Positions 26,325-35,409 of a stretch of DNA of 64,000 bases are shown in pieces. How positions within the stretch are numbered: the stretch's first letter is position 1; every line of letters begins with the position of its first letter. A program made the position numbers and the translations under genes. The notes under the pieces were generated by a model. The model was given only the letters and a program-made list of their open reading frames with translations, searched no databases and was not told where the DNA came from. The DNA is from Pseudescherichia sp032055545. GTDB taxonomy: Bacteria; Pseudomonadota; Gammaproteobacteria; Enterobacterales; Enterobacteriaceae. The stretch is taken from contig DAMBQR010000015.1 in assembly GCA_032055545.1 (NCBI GenBank), positions 1-64,000 of the forward strand, read 5' to 3'.

Positions 26325-27388
26325 GCCAGAAGTACCTTTTTATTGACCGTGACGGCACCCTGATTAGCGAGCCGCCGAGCGACTTTCAGGTCGATAGCTT
26401 TGAAAAGCTGGCCTTTGAGCCAGACGCCATCCCGGTACTGCTGAAGTTGCAGGCCGCGGGCTTTAAGCTGGTGATGATCACCAATCAGGATGGACTGGGC
26501 ACGGCGAGCTTCCCACAGGAGCACTTTACCGGGCCGCACAACCTGATGATGCAGATCTTCACCTCCCAGGGCGTGATCTTTGACGAGGTGCTGATCTGTC
26601 CGCACCTGCCTGCCGACGAGTGCGACTGCCGCAAGCCGAAGGTGAAGCTGGTAGAGGGTTACCTTGCCGACGAGGCGCTGGATAAAGCTAACAGCTACGT
26701 GATTGGCGATCGGATGACGGACGTGACTCTCGCCGAGAATATGGGCATCACTGGCCTGCGTTACGATCGGGAGACCCTGAACTGGCGTGCTATTGGCGAC
26801 CAGCTAACCAAACGCGACCGCTATGCCCACGTTGAGCGCAAGACCAAAGAGACGCAGATTGACGTTAAGGTGTGGCTGGATCGCGAAGGCGGCAGCAAAA
26901 TTAACACCGGCGTCGGCTTCTTTGATCATATGCTGGACCAGATCGCCACCCATGGCGGCTTCCGCATGGAGATTCAGGTGAAGGGCGATCTCTATATTGA
27001 CGATCACCACACCGTGGAAGATACCGGCCTGGCCCTCGGCGAGGCGCTGAAGCTGGCTCTCGGCGACAAGCGCGGCATCAACCGCTTTGGCTTTGTCCTG
27101 CCGATGGACGAGTGCCTGGCCCGCTGTGCGCTGGATATCTCCGGCCGCCCGCACCTCGAGTACAAAGCCGAGTTTACCTATCAGCGCGTAGGTGACCTGA
27201 CCACTGAGATGGTTGAGCACTTCTTCCGCTCGCTCTCCTACACTATGGCCGTCACCCTGCACCTGAAAACCAAGGGCAAGAACGATCATCACCGCGTAGA
27301 GAGCCTGTTTAAAGCCTTTGGCCGCACGCTGCGCCAGGCGATCCGGGTAGAAGGTGATACCCTTCCCTCCTCGAAAGGAGTGCTGTAA
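26321..27388 (+). CDS. hisB: Bifunctional histidinol-phosphatase / imidazoleglycerol-phosphate dehydratase
   Basis: 355 residues, as in E. coli. The N-terminal HAD phosphatase domain (1-165) has DRDGTL (about 9-14) and zinc-binding CPHLPADECDC. The C-terminal IGPD domain has GGSKINTGVGFFDHMLDQIATH and DDHHTVEDTGLALGEAL, both metal-binding. The start was set at the ATG overlapping the hisC stop; a longer frame starts inside hisC but has no support. Confidence 0.97.
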   Translation: MSQKYLFIDRDGTLISEPPSDFQVDSFEKLAFEPDAIPVLLKLQAAGFKLVMITNQDGLGTASFPQEHFTGPHNLMMQIFTSQGVIFDEVLICPHLPADECDCRKPKVKLVEGYLADEALDKANSYVIGDRMTDVTLAENMGITGLRYDRETLNWRAIGDQLTKRDRYAHVERKTKETQIDVKVWLDREGGSKINTGVGFFDHMLDQIATHGGFRMEIQVKGDLYIDDHHTVEDTGLALGEALKLALGDKRGINRFGFVLPMDECLARCALDISGRPHLEYKAEFTYQRVGDLTTEMVEHFFRSLSYTMAVTLHLKTKGKNDHHRVESLFKAFGRTLRQAIRVEGDTLPSSKGVL

Positions 27389-27978
27389 TGAACGTGGTGA
27401 TCCTCGATACCGGCTGCGCCAACCTGCATTCGGTGACTTCCGCCATTGCCCGCCACGGCTATGAACCGGTGGTAAGCCGCGATCCGGACGTGGTGCTGCG
27501 CGCCGATAAGCTTTTTCTACCGGGCGTAGGGACGGCGCAGGCCGCCATGGATCAGATCCACCAGCGCGAGCTGGTCAGTCTGATCAGGGCCTGCACCCAG
27601 CCGGTGCTGGGCATCTGTCTCGGTATGCAGCTGCTGGGCAGCCGCAGCGAAGAGACCCACGGCGTGGAGCTGCTGGGGATCATCGACGAGCCGGTAGTCA
27701 AGATGGAGGACGTTGGGTTACCGCTGCCCCATATGGGCTGGAACCGTGTCTACCCGAAAGCGGGCGATCGCCTGTTTCGCGGCATTGAGGACGGGGCTTA
27801 TTTTTACTTCGTGCACAGCTACGCCATGCCGGTGAATGCCCAGACCATTGCCCAGTGCCACTACGGCGCGCCCTTTACCGCCGCCGTGCAGAAAGATAAC
27901 TTCTACGGCGTCCAGTTCCACCCGGAGCGCTCGGGCGCGGCGGGCGCGCAGCTGCTGAAAAATTTCCTGGAGATGTAA
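27388..27978 (+). CDS. hisH: Imidazole glycerol phosphate synthase glutaminase subunit
   Basis: A 196-residue class I glutamine amidotransferase. The catalytic triad is the cysteine in LGICLGMQLLG plus the histidine and glutamate in GVQFHPERSG. It makes ammonia that is channelled to HisF. The hisB stop and hisH start overlap by one base (TAATG). Confidence 0.97.
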   Translation: MNVVILDTGCANLHSVTSAIARHGYEPVVSRDPDVVLRADKLFLPGVGTAQAAMDQIHQRELVSLIRACTQPVLGICLGMQLLGSRSEETHGVELLGIIDEPVVKMEDVGLPLPHMGWNRVYPKAGDRLFRGIEDGAYFYFVHSYAMPVNAQTIAQCHYGAPFTAAVQKDNFYGVQFHPERSGAAGAQLLKNFLEM

Positions 27979-28715
27979 TGATTATTCCGGCTTTAGATTT
28001 AATTGATGGCACGGTAGTTCGCCTCCATCAGGGAGACTACGCCCAGCAGCGTGACTACGGTAACGATCCGCTGACCCGCCTGCAGGGCTATGCCGCCGAG
28101 GGCGCAGAGGTGCTGCATCTGGTCGATCTGACCGGTGCAAAAGATCCCGCCAAGCGGCAAATCCCGCTGATTAAAACCCTGGTGGCCGGGGTAAACGTGC
28201 CGGTGCAGGTTGGCGGCGGGATCCGGACGGAAGAGGACGTTGCCGCCCTGTTGGCGGCGGGGGTCGCTCGCGTGGTGGTCGGCTCGACGGCAGTAAAATC
28301 TCCCGAGATAGTTAAGGGCTGGTTTACACGCTTCGGCGCAGAGGCGCTGGTGCTGGCGCTCGACGTACGCATAGACGCCGAGGGCGTTAAGCAGGTTGCG
28401 GTCAGCGGCTGGCAGGAGAACTCTGGCGTCTCGCTGGAGGAGCTTATTGAAACTTACCAGCCCGTTGGCCTGAAGCACGTCCTGTGCACGGATATCTCTC
28501 GCGATGGCACGCTGGCTGGCTCCAACGTCTCGCTGTATGAAGAGGTGTGCGCCCGCTATCCACAGATCGCCTTTCAGTCCTCGGGCGGCATCGGCGGGCT
28601 ACAGGATATTGCCGCCCTGCGCGGCACCGGGGTGCGCGGCGTGATTGTTGGCCGGGCACTGCTGGAAGGCAAATTTAACGTAACGGAGGCGATCCAATGC
28701 TGGCAAAACGGATAA
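27978..28715 (+). CDS. hisA: ProFAR isomerase
   Basis: A 245-residue TIM-barrel isomerase. It has IPALDLIDGTVVRLHQGDY with the catalytic aspartate, GGGIRTEEDV, DISRDGTLAGSNV and SSGGIGG phosphate-binding loops. It opens the ribose ring of ProFAR to give PRFAR. It overlaps hisH at a TAATG and hisF by 19 bp. Confidence 0.97.
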   Translation: MIIPALDLIDGTVVRLHQGDYAQQRDYGNDPLTRLQGYAAEGAEVLHLVDLTGAKDPAKRQIPLIKTLVAGVNVPVQVGGGIRTEEDVAALLAAGVARVVVGSTAVKSPEIVKGWFTRFGAEALVLALDVRIDAEGVKQVAVSGWQENSGVSLEELIETYQPVGLKHVLCTDISRDGTLAGSNVSLYEEVCARYPQIAFQSSGGIGGLQDIAALRGTGVRGVIVGRALLEGKFNVTEAIQCWQNG

Positions 28716-29473
28716 TCCCCTGCCTGGACGTGCGTAACGGCCAGGTAGTCAAAGGCGTGCAGTTCCGCAACCATGAGATCATTGGCGAAATCGTGCCGCT
28801 GGCGAAGCGCTACGCAGAGGAAGGGGCGGACGAGCTGGTGTTCTACGATATCACCGCCTCCAGCGACGGGCGCGTCGTGGATAAGAGCTGGGTCTCCCGG
28901 GTAGCGGAAGCGATTGATATCCCCTTCTGCGTGGCGGGCGGGATTAAATCCGTTGACGATGCGGCACAGATCCTCTCCTTCGGCGCGGACAAGATCTCCA
29001 TCAACTCGCCAGCGCTGGCCGACCCGGAGCTGATCACCCGCCTCGCCGATCGCTTTGGCGTGCAGTGCATCGTCATCGGCATCGACACCTGGTTTGACGA
29101 AGCCACCGGAAAATATCACGTAAATCAGTACACTGGCGATGAGAGCCGTACACGTGTTACCACCTGGGAGACACTCGACTGGGTGCAGGAAGTCCAGACG
29201 CGCGGCGCGGGTGAGATCGTGCTTAACATGATGAACCAGGACGGGGTGCGCAACGGTTATGACCTGACGCAGCTGAAAAAAGTGCGCGAGGTCTGCCATG
29301 TTCCGCTGATCGCCTCCGGCGGTGCGGGAACCATGGAGCACTTCCTGGAAGCCTTCCGGGAGGTTGACGTAGATGGCGCATTGGCCGCTTCCGTCTTCCA
29401 CAAGCAGATTATTAATATTGGTGAACTGAAAGCGTACCTGGCACTGCAGGGCGTGGAGATAAGGATATGTTAA
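28697..29473 (+). CDS. hisF: Imidazole glycerol phosphate synthase cyclase subunit
   Basis: A 258-residue TIM barrel that uses ammonia from HisH to cleave PRFAR into IGP and AICAR. It shows IPCLDVRNGQVVKGVQF with the catalytic aspartate, GGIKSVDDA, NMMNQDGVRNGYDL and the second aspartate region, and ASGGAGTMEHF. It starts inside the end of hisA. Confidence 0.97.
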   Translation: MLAKRIIPCLDVRNGQVVKGVQFRNHEIIGEIVPLAKRYAEEGADELVFYDITASSDGRVVDKSWVSRVAEAIDIPFCVAGGIKSVDDAAQILSFGADKISINSPALADPELITRLADRFGVQCIVIGIDTWFDEATGKYHVNQYTGDESRTRVTTWETLDWVQEVQTRGAGEIVLNMMNQDGVRNGYDLTQLKKVREVCHVPLIASGGAGTMEHFLEAFREVDVDGALAASVFHKQIINIGELKAYLALQGVEIRIC

Positions 29474-30081
29474 CAGAAGAACAACGCAGCCTGCTGGACT
29501 GGACCAAAACCGATGGGCTGCTGCCCGCCGTGATTCAGCATGCGGTGTCCGGGGAAGTATTGATGCTGGGCTATATGGATCAGCAGGCGCTGGCGAAGAC
29601 CGAAGAGAGCGGGCTGGTCACCTTCTACTCCCGCACCAAACAGCGCCTGTGGACCAAGGGTGAAACCTCCGGCAACGTGCTTAACGTGGTCAGCATCACC
29701 CCGGACTGTGATAACGACACGCTGCTGGTACTGGTCAACCCTGTCGGCCCGACCTGCCACACCGGCACCACCAGCTGCTTTGGCGAAGAGAAAAACCATC
29801 AGTGGCTGTTTCTCTACCAGCTCGAGCAGCTGCTGGCGGCGCGCAAAAGCGCCGATCCTGCCAGCTCCTACACGGCGAAGCTCTATGCCAGCGGCACCAA
29901 GCGCATTGCGCAGAAGGTCGGTGAAGAGGGTGTGGAAACTGCGCTGGCTGCGACCGTTCACGATCGCGAGGAGCTGACTAACGAAGCCTCGGATCTGATC
30001 TATCACCTGCTGGTGCTGCTGCAGGACCAGAGTCTGGATATGACGGCGATTATTGAGAACCTGAGGGCGCGGCACAAGTAG
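29467..30081 (+). CDS. hisI: Bifunctional PRA-CH cyclohydrolase / PRA-PH pyrophosphatase
   Basis: 204 residues (hisIE fusion, E. coli 203). The N-terminal cyclohydrolase has VLMLGYMDQQAL, the zinc-binding DCDNDT and the CHTGTTSCF cysteines. The C-terminal MazG-like pyrophosphatase has KVGEEGVETALA and NEASDLIYHLLVLL. It catalyses steps 2 and 3 of the pathway and is the last gene of the operon. Confidence 0.97.
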   Translation: MLTEEQRSLLDWTKTDGLLPAVIQHAVSGEVLMLGYMDQQALAKTEESGLVTFYSRTKQRLWTKGETSGNVLNVVSITPDCDNDTLLVLVNPVGPTCHTGTTSCFGEEKNHQWLFLYQLEQLLAARKSADPASSYTAKLYASGTKRIAQKVGEEGVETALAATVHDREELTNEASDLIYHLLVLLQDQSLDMTAIIENLRARHK

Positions 30082-30097
30082 TGCCGCAGAGATAAAA

Positions 30098-30121
30098 AAA
30101 CCGGGCAAGCCCGGTTTTTTT
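30098..30121. terminator. Bidirectional terminator between hisI and wzzB
   Basis: A 9-bp stem, AAACCGGGC-AA-GCCCGGTTT, is flanked by A-runs and T-runs, so it serves both the his operon and the convergent wzzB gene. Confidence 0.95.
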
Positions 30122-30122
30122 A

Positions 30123-31103
30123 TTACGCTTTCGGCTGGTAGTTTCGCAGCGCGTTGCGGGTAAGGACGAAGCCTGAACCGAGCGCTCCTCCTAACAGCAA
30201 AGCGAGGATAAGAGTCAATGCCCGCTTCGGACTGTCACGTCTTATCGGCAAGTTAGGTTTCATCACATAGCGATAGCTATGCATGTTAGCCGGATCGGTT
30301 TTCACACGGGCGATATCCAGCAAATTTTTGCGCATCTGATAGTAATTATCCGGAAAAACCAGTGGTCGAGCTGATTCATTTTTGATCATTGACTCAAGCG
30401 CTTCTCCCCCAAGCAGGAAAAGCGTATCCTGGGTAACCTCTTGAGTTTGCTGTACCTGCGGCGTTTTGATCTGCGCTTCCTGAGCAACTTTCAGCGCGGC
30501 AGAAATCTGTTTCAAACGCAGATCTTTTTGCTCCTGAGCCACTTTTTCCTGCGTTGCCAGCGAAGCTACCAGTTCAGTTGTTCTGGACTTAATATTTATG
30601 GCTAAATCCTGATCAAGTTCATCCGCTATCTGCTCATCCACTTGCTGAATATACTGCGCCAGCGTTTTTTGAGCGTTTTCAGCAGAATCGCCCTGGTAGG
30701 TTAATTTCAAAGGTAATGGCTGACCTTTTACTGCTGTATCGATGGTCAGTTTCTCGGGATTTTGCTGGTTTTCTAAGGTTTCAGCTAAAGCGGAGAAGGA
30801 GGAGTTAAAGCGGCCTATTACCCTTTGCTGAATCTCATTTACATCCATAGAAGAGCCGTTCAGGACGTTCATAGCATTGGTGTAACCGGTGATCTGCCCC
30901 ACATCCGGCATGGTGATCACAGCGGTAGAGGTCCACTTTTCTTTAACCACCATGACATATACTGCTGCAAGTGCAAGCGAAAGAAATACAAAAATGGCGA
31001 TAATCCACTTACCACGCCAGAGCTGAAAAAGAAGATCTACAAAATCAATCTGCTCGGGCAGGTGATTACCTTTAGATGCCGTGTTATTGTCGTTGTGCGT
31101 CAT
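30123..31103 (-). CDS. wzzB: O-antigen chain length determinant Wzz
   Basis: 326 residues, the E. coli length, with two membrane segments: near 33-53 (WIIAIFVFLSLALAAVYVMV) and near the C-terminus (LTLILALLLGGALGSGFVLT). The C-terminal one follows the PxxPxxPxxP-like NLPIRRDSPKRA. The periplasmic coiled-coil region between them sets the modal length of Wzy-polymerised O-antigen. It starts with the Wzz motif EQIDFVDLLFQLWRGKW. It lies between hisI and ugd as in E. coli. Confidence 0.96.
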   Translation of the reverse strand: MTHNDNNTASKGNHLPEQIDFVDLLFQLWRGKWIIAIFVFLSLALAAVYVMVVKEKWTSTAVITMPDVGQITGYTNAMNVLNGSSMDVNEIQQRVIGRFNSSFSALAETLENQQNPEKLTIDTAVKGQPLPLKLTYQGDSAENAQKTLAQYIQQVDEQIADELDQDLAINIKSRTTELVASLATQEKVAQEQKDLRLKQISAALKVAQEAQIKTPQVQQTQEVTQDTLFLLGGEALESMIKNESARPLVFPDNYYQMRKNLLDIARVKTDPANMHSYRYVMKPNLPIRRDSPKRALTLILALLLGGALGSGFVLTRNALRNYQPKA

Positions 31104-31272
31104 AGCAACCTTAATGATGAAAGCGCAAGTAACCGTTACGTTTAGAGTAGTCTACGCAAACTATATTTTTTTTCTATAAGATTCAGTTTAATTGATTTTC
31201 TCGCTGTTGCTACCCATTTATCGCTTTTTTGTATAAAAATTAATCAGCTTCATTTAGATAAATGATACCGTT

Positions 31273-31308
31273 GTTCAAAAAAAAACCTAATGTTATACAT
31301 CAGGTTTT
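31273..31308 (-). terminator. Intrinsic terminator after ugd
   Basis: On the minus strand AAACCTGATGT pairs with ACATTAGGTTT (one G-T pair) and runs into a stretch of T residues, 32 bp after the ugd stop. Confidence 0.8.
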
Positions 31309-31339
31309 TCAAGTGTAATGTCAGGAGTAAAACAATTTA

Positions 31340-32506
31340 CTAATCATTACCAAAGAGATCGCGTGTATACACTTTATCTGCAATATCTTGCAATTCTGTT
31401 GCCATACGATTTGAGATAATGACGTCAGCCTCTCGCTTAAAAGCAGTTAAATCGCGTACCACTCGCGAGTTATAGAACTGATCCTCTTTCATCACCGGTT
31501 CATAGATAATGACCTCAACACCTTTTGCTTTGATACGCTTCATAATCCCCTGTATTGAGGAGGCCCGGAAATTGTCAGAACCGCTCTTCATGATCAGACG
31601 ATAAACGCCCACCACTTTCGGCTGACGAGCCAGAATGGCATCGGCAATAAAGTCTTTACGCGTTCGGTTGGCTTCTACAATGGCGGAAACAATGTTATTA
31701 GGCACAGACTTATAGTTGGCCACCAGCTGCTTGGTATCTTTTGGCAAGCAGTAACCGCCGTAGCCGAATGAGGGGTTGTTGTAGTGATTGCCAATGCGTG
31801 GATCGAGGCATACCCCTTCGATAATCTGTCGCGTATTTAAACCGAGGCTTTCCGCATAACTATCCAGTTCGTTAAAGTAAGCAACACGCATTGCCAGATA
31901 GGTATTAGCAAACAACTTAATGGCTTCGGCTTCGGTAGAGTCGGTAAACAGGACCGGAATATCGGTTTTGATTGCCCCTTCAACCAGCAGTTCGGCGAAA
32001 CGCTCTGCACGCAGCGAGCGCTCGCCGATGACGATCCGCGACGGATAGAGGTTGTCGTACAGGGCCCGTCCCTCACGCAGAAACTCTGGCGAGAAGATGA
32101 CGTTATCAATGCCCAGCGAATCTTTGATTTTTTGCGTAAAGCCAACGGGAACCGTTGATTTGATTACCATCACCGCATCTGGGTTGATCTCATTAACATC
32201 TTTAATGACCGCTTCAACGCTGGTGGTACAAAAATAGTTGGTTTTGGGGTCGTAATCCGTTGGTGTGGCGATAATCACATAATCTGCATCGCGATAGGCA
32301 TCGTACTTATCAGTGGTGGCACGAAAATTAAGGGGCTTAGTTTTAAGATATTCCTCAATTTCCCTGTCGGCAATGGGTGACTTCTCCTGATTCAGCAGGT
32401 CCACTTTTTCCTGCACGATATCCAGGGCAACAACTTCATGGTTCTGGGCAATTAAAATACCGTTGGAGAGGCCTACATAACCCGTACCGGAGATGGTAAT
32501 TTTCAT
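31340..32506 (-). CDS. ugd: UDP-glucose 6-dehydrogenase
   Basis: 388 residues, as E. coli Ugd. The NAD-binding start is MKITISGTGYVGLSNG. Catalytic parts are SPEFLREGRALYDN, the lysine in EAIKLFANTYLAMRVAYFNELD, and the nucleophilic cysteine in GYGGYCLPKDTKQL. It makes UDP-glucuronic acid, needed for colanic acid and for aminoarabinose on lipid A. Single gene between wzzB and gnd. Confidence 0.97.
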   Translation of the reverse strand: MKITISGTGYVGLSNGILIAQNHEVVALDIVQEKVDLLNQEKSPIADREIEEYLKTKPLNFRATTDKYDAYRDADYVIIATPTDYDPKTNYFCTTSVEAVIKDVNEINPDAVMVIKSTVPVGFTQKIKDSLGIDNVIFSPEFLREGRALYDNLYPSRIVIGERSLRAERFAELLVEGAIKTDIPVLFTDSTEAEAIKLFANTYLAMRVAYFNELDSYAESLGLNTRQIIEGVCLDPRIGNHYNNPSFGYGGYCLPKDTKQLVANYKSVPNNIVSAIVEANRTRKDFIADAILARQPKVVGVYRLIMKSGSDNFRASSIQGIMKRIKAKGVEVIIYEPVMKEDQFYNSRVVRDLTAFKREADVIISNRMATELQDIADKVYTRDLFGND

Positions 32507-32684
32507 ACGTTTGACTTTTTCTCGTTAAAGAACGTAGTGCCTGAAAACGACACAGCCAGTGAGTGGAGCGGCTTTAACGATAACGACAAGGCGATTATAG
32601 TGTCAATACGACGAAATGATATTCAGATAAGCTTTATAGCAAGTAGAAGATAAATAGCTTTTTTAACAAAATACAATCAGACAG

Positions 32685-32717
32685 AATAAAAAAAAGCCCG
32701 GTTAAAAAACCGGGCTT
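32685..32717 (-). terminator. Intrinsic terminator after gnd
   Basis: A 10-bp stem, AAGCCCGGTT at 32694-32703 with AACCGGGCTT at 32708-32717, has a T-run on the minus strand, 22 bp after the gnd stop. Confidence 0.92.
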
Positions 32718-32739
32718 AAGGATAAATTAATAAATCAGA

Positions 32740-34146
32740 TTATTCCAGCCATTCGGTATGGAATACACCCTCTTTATCAGTACGTTTGTAGGTATGCGCA
32801 CCGAAGTAGTCGCGCTGGGCCTGGATCAGGTTAGCTGGCAGTACCGCAGCACGGTAGCTGTCGTAGTAGGCAACGGCTGCGCCGAAGGTCGGTACAGGGA
32901 TACCGTTCTGTACGGCATAGGCAACCACGTCACGCAGGGCCTGCTGATAGTCATCGGCAATCTGCTTGAAGTAAGGTGCCAGCAGCAGGTTGGCAATGGC
33001 CGGAGTTTCAGCGTAGGCGTCAGTGATTTTCTGCAGGAACTGGGCGCGGATGATGCAGCCAGCGCGGAAAATTTTCGCGATTTCGCCGTAGTTCAGATCC
33101 CAGTTGTACTCTTCAGATGCCGCACGCAGCTGGGAGAAGCCCTGAGCGTAAGAGACGATTTTGCCCAGATAGAGTGCACGGCGTACCTTCTCGATAAATT
33201 CGGCTTTATCACCTGCTGGCTGCGACTGCGGACCACTCAGCACTTTAGAGGCGGCAACGCGCTGCTCTTTCAGTGAAGAGATGTAACGCGCAAATACAGA
33301 CTCGGTGATCAGCGACAGCGGCTCGCCAAGATCCAGCGAGCTCTGGCTGGTCCACTTACCGGTACCTTTGTTCGCTGCTTCATCAAGGATCACATCAACC
33401 AGGTATTTACCCTCTTCATCTTTCTTGGTGAAGATATCTTTGGTGATGTCGATCAGGTAGCTGCTCAGCTCGCCTTTATTCCACTCGGTGAAAGTCTGGG
33501 CCAGCTCTTCGTTGGTGAGGTTCAGGCCGCCTTTCAGCAGAGAATAGGCTTCAGCGATCAGCTGCATATCGCCGTATTCGATACCGTTGTGCACCATCTT
33601 CACATAGTGACCCGCACCGTCAGCGCCGATATAGGTGACGCACGGTTCGCCGTCTTCCGCGACTGCCGCAATTTTTGTCAGAATTGGCGCAACCAGCTCA
33701 TATGCTTCTTTCTGGCCGCCAGGCATGATTGAAGGCCCTTTCAGCGCGCCCTCTTCACCGCCGGAAACGCCGGTACCGATGAAGTTGAAGCCTTCCGCAG
33801 AGAGTTCACGGTTACGGCGGATAGTGTCGTGGAAGAAGGTGTTGCCGCCATCGATAATGATGTCGCCTTTATCCAGGTATGGCTTCAGAGAGTTAATCGC
33901 CGCGTCAGTGCCAGCGCCCGCCTGCACCATTAAGAGGATACGACGAGGGGTCTCAAGAGATTCTACAAACTCTTGTACGGTGTAGTAAGGCACCAGTTTT
34001 TTGCCAGGGTTTTCGGCAACCACTTCTTCGGTCTTCTCACGAGAGCGGTTGAACACGGAAACGGTGTAGCCACGGCTCTCAATGTTAAGGGCCAGGTTAC
34101 GGCCCATAACGGCCATACCTACAACGCCGATCTGCTGTTTAGACAT
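32740..34146 (-). CDS. gnd: 6-phosphogluconate dehydrogenase
   Basis: 468 residues, the usual length. It has GVVGMAVMGRNLALNIESRG (NADP site), GTGVSGGEEGALKGPSIMPGG, the catalytic lysine in GHYVKMVHNGIEYGDMQ, and ends in THTYKRTDKEGVFHTEWLE-like sequence. It oxidises 6-phosphogluconate to ribulose 5-phosphate in the pentose phosphate pathway. It is the classic flank of enterobacterial O-antigen loci and is often exchanged with them. An AGGAG ribosome site precedes the ATG. Confidence 0.97.
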   Translation of the reverse strand: MSKQQIGVVGMAVMGRNLALNIESRGYTVSVFNRSREKTEEVVAENPGKKLVPYYTVQEFVESLETPRRILLMVQAGAGTDAAINSLKPYLDKGDIIIDGGNTFFHDTIRRNRELSAEGFNFIGTGVSGGEEGALKGPSIMPGGQKEAYELVAPILTKIAAVAEDGEPCVTYIGADGAGHYVKMVHNGIEYGDMQLIAEAYSLLKGGLNLTNEELAQTFTEWNKGELSSYLIDITKDIFTKKDEEGKYLVDVILDEAANKGTGKWTSQSSLDLGEPLSLITESVFARYISSLKEQRVAASKVLSGPQSQPAGDKAEFIEKVRRALYLGKIVSYAQGFSQLRAASEEYNWDLNYGEIAKIFRAGCIIRAQFLQKITDAYAETPAIANLLLAPYFKQIADDYQQALRDVVAYAVQNGIPVPTFGAAVAYYDSYRAAVLPANLIQAQRDYFGAHTYKRTDKEGVFHTEWLE

Positions 34147-34246
34147 TACATACTCCTGTCGGTTCGATAACTACTGGCTAATTAATACACTGTTAATAAA
34201 TTTCTATAAATATATTAGATATTGCTAACACTTTACAACGAGAATG

Positions 34247-35347
34247 TTAGCTTTTATAGATTTTACTAACAGCATCATTACGCGCATCGAGAGTAAAATG
34301 TTCCTGGACATAGGTCCTGGCATTCTCAGCGTGCTGCAATAACATACCTGGATTGTGGTAATAATTTTTAATTAAAACAGCTAATTTTTCGTGATCCGCG
34401 ATTTCAAATAAAAATCCATTATATCCATCTTTAACAAGATCATTGTTGCCGGGTATATTTGTTACCAGACACGGCAGGCCACAACTCATGGCCTCGAGTA
34501 TAGCTAAAGGCATGCCTTCCCAGAGTGAAGGTAACACAAAGAGATTATGCTGCGGCAGCAATTCAGAAATATTATCTTTCCATCCGAGGAACGATATATT
34601 AGCAGAATAATCTTGCGCTAAATTTTTCAATTCATGCATGAGTTCCCCATCACCAACATAGGTGAGGCTGACATTGATGTTGTCATCAAGTAATTTTTTT
34701 ACAGCATGGCAAAGCGTTTTAGGATCCTTTTGCGGCCACAGTCGGCCAACCATGATGATCCTGATTTGATCCTTCGATTGCGCCGTTACGTCAGGCACAA
34801 ACTTATTAATATCAACACCGTTCGCTATGATATGCACTCTTTTTTTTGCATATCCAAGCTTGTTTATTGCAATTTCCCGATCCTTTTCATTAAGAACAAT
34901 AAGCTCATCAGTGAAAAATTTCGCAAACCATTCTAAAATGAAATAGAGATAAAAGGATTTTTTTGACGTTGCCGCCGGAAATGCAAAACCGTGCACGGTA
35001 TGGATAACTTTCTTAACGCCAGCAAATTTTGCAGCGATACGCCCCAACACACCAGTTTTTGAGGAGTGTGTATGTACAACATCAAACCTTTTTTTTCGCA
35101 TCAGTTTATATAGTGCTAATAGCGACTGCAGATCTTTTTTTGCTGACAGCTCGCGACAAAAATGTGGAATGCTATAGCAGGGTATATCGATTTCAGCTAA
35201 CGCTTCGGTAAGTGGACCTTCATTAGCGCACACTAGCGAATAATCGAAATCGTTTTTCAGGTACACTATTTCATTAAGACTTACCCGCTGTACACCACTT
35301 AATAAGGGAAGTAACTGTACATGCAATATTTTAATTCTCTGCTGCAT
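34247..35347 (-). CDS. O-antigen glycosyltransferase, GT4 family (a)
   Basis: 366 residues from the ATG at 35347; an upstream in-frame start at 35365 gives six more and is less likely. It has the GT-B fold: an N-terminal acceptor half starting IKILHVQLLPLLSGVQRVSL, then the donor half with IMVGRLWPQKDP, FLGWKDNISELL and the EX7E motif EGMPLAILE followed by AMSCGLP. It is the last gene of the O-antigen cluster, AT-rich, and should add one sugar of the repeat unit on the cytoplasmic side. Donor and linkage cannot be told from sequence. Confidence 0.85.
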   Translation of the reverse strand: MQQRIKILHVQLLPLLSGVQRVSLNEIVYLKNDFDYSLVCANEGPLTEALAEIDIPCYSIPHFCRELSAKKDLQSLLALYKLMRKKRFDVVHTHSSKTGVLGRIAAKFAGVKKVIHTVHGFAFPAATSKKSFYLYFILEWFAKFFTDELIVLNEKDREIAINKLGYAKKRVHIIANGVDINKFVPDVTAQSKDQIRIIMVGRLWPQKDPKTLCHAVKKLLDDNINVSLTYVGDGELMHELKNLAQDYSANISFLGWKDNISELLPQHNLFVLPSLWEGMPLAILEAMSCGLPCLVTNIPGNNDLVKDGYNGFLFEIADHEKLAVLIKNYYHNPGMLLQHAENARTYVQEHFTLDARNDAVSKIYKS

Positions 35348-35409
35348 AAGTATTAAAACGCTCAATATTTGATTATTAGTCAGATGGCTATAAAGTCATC
35401 GATTCTGCG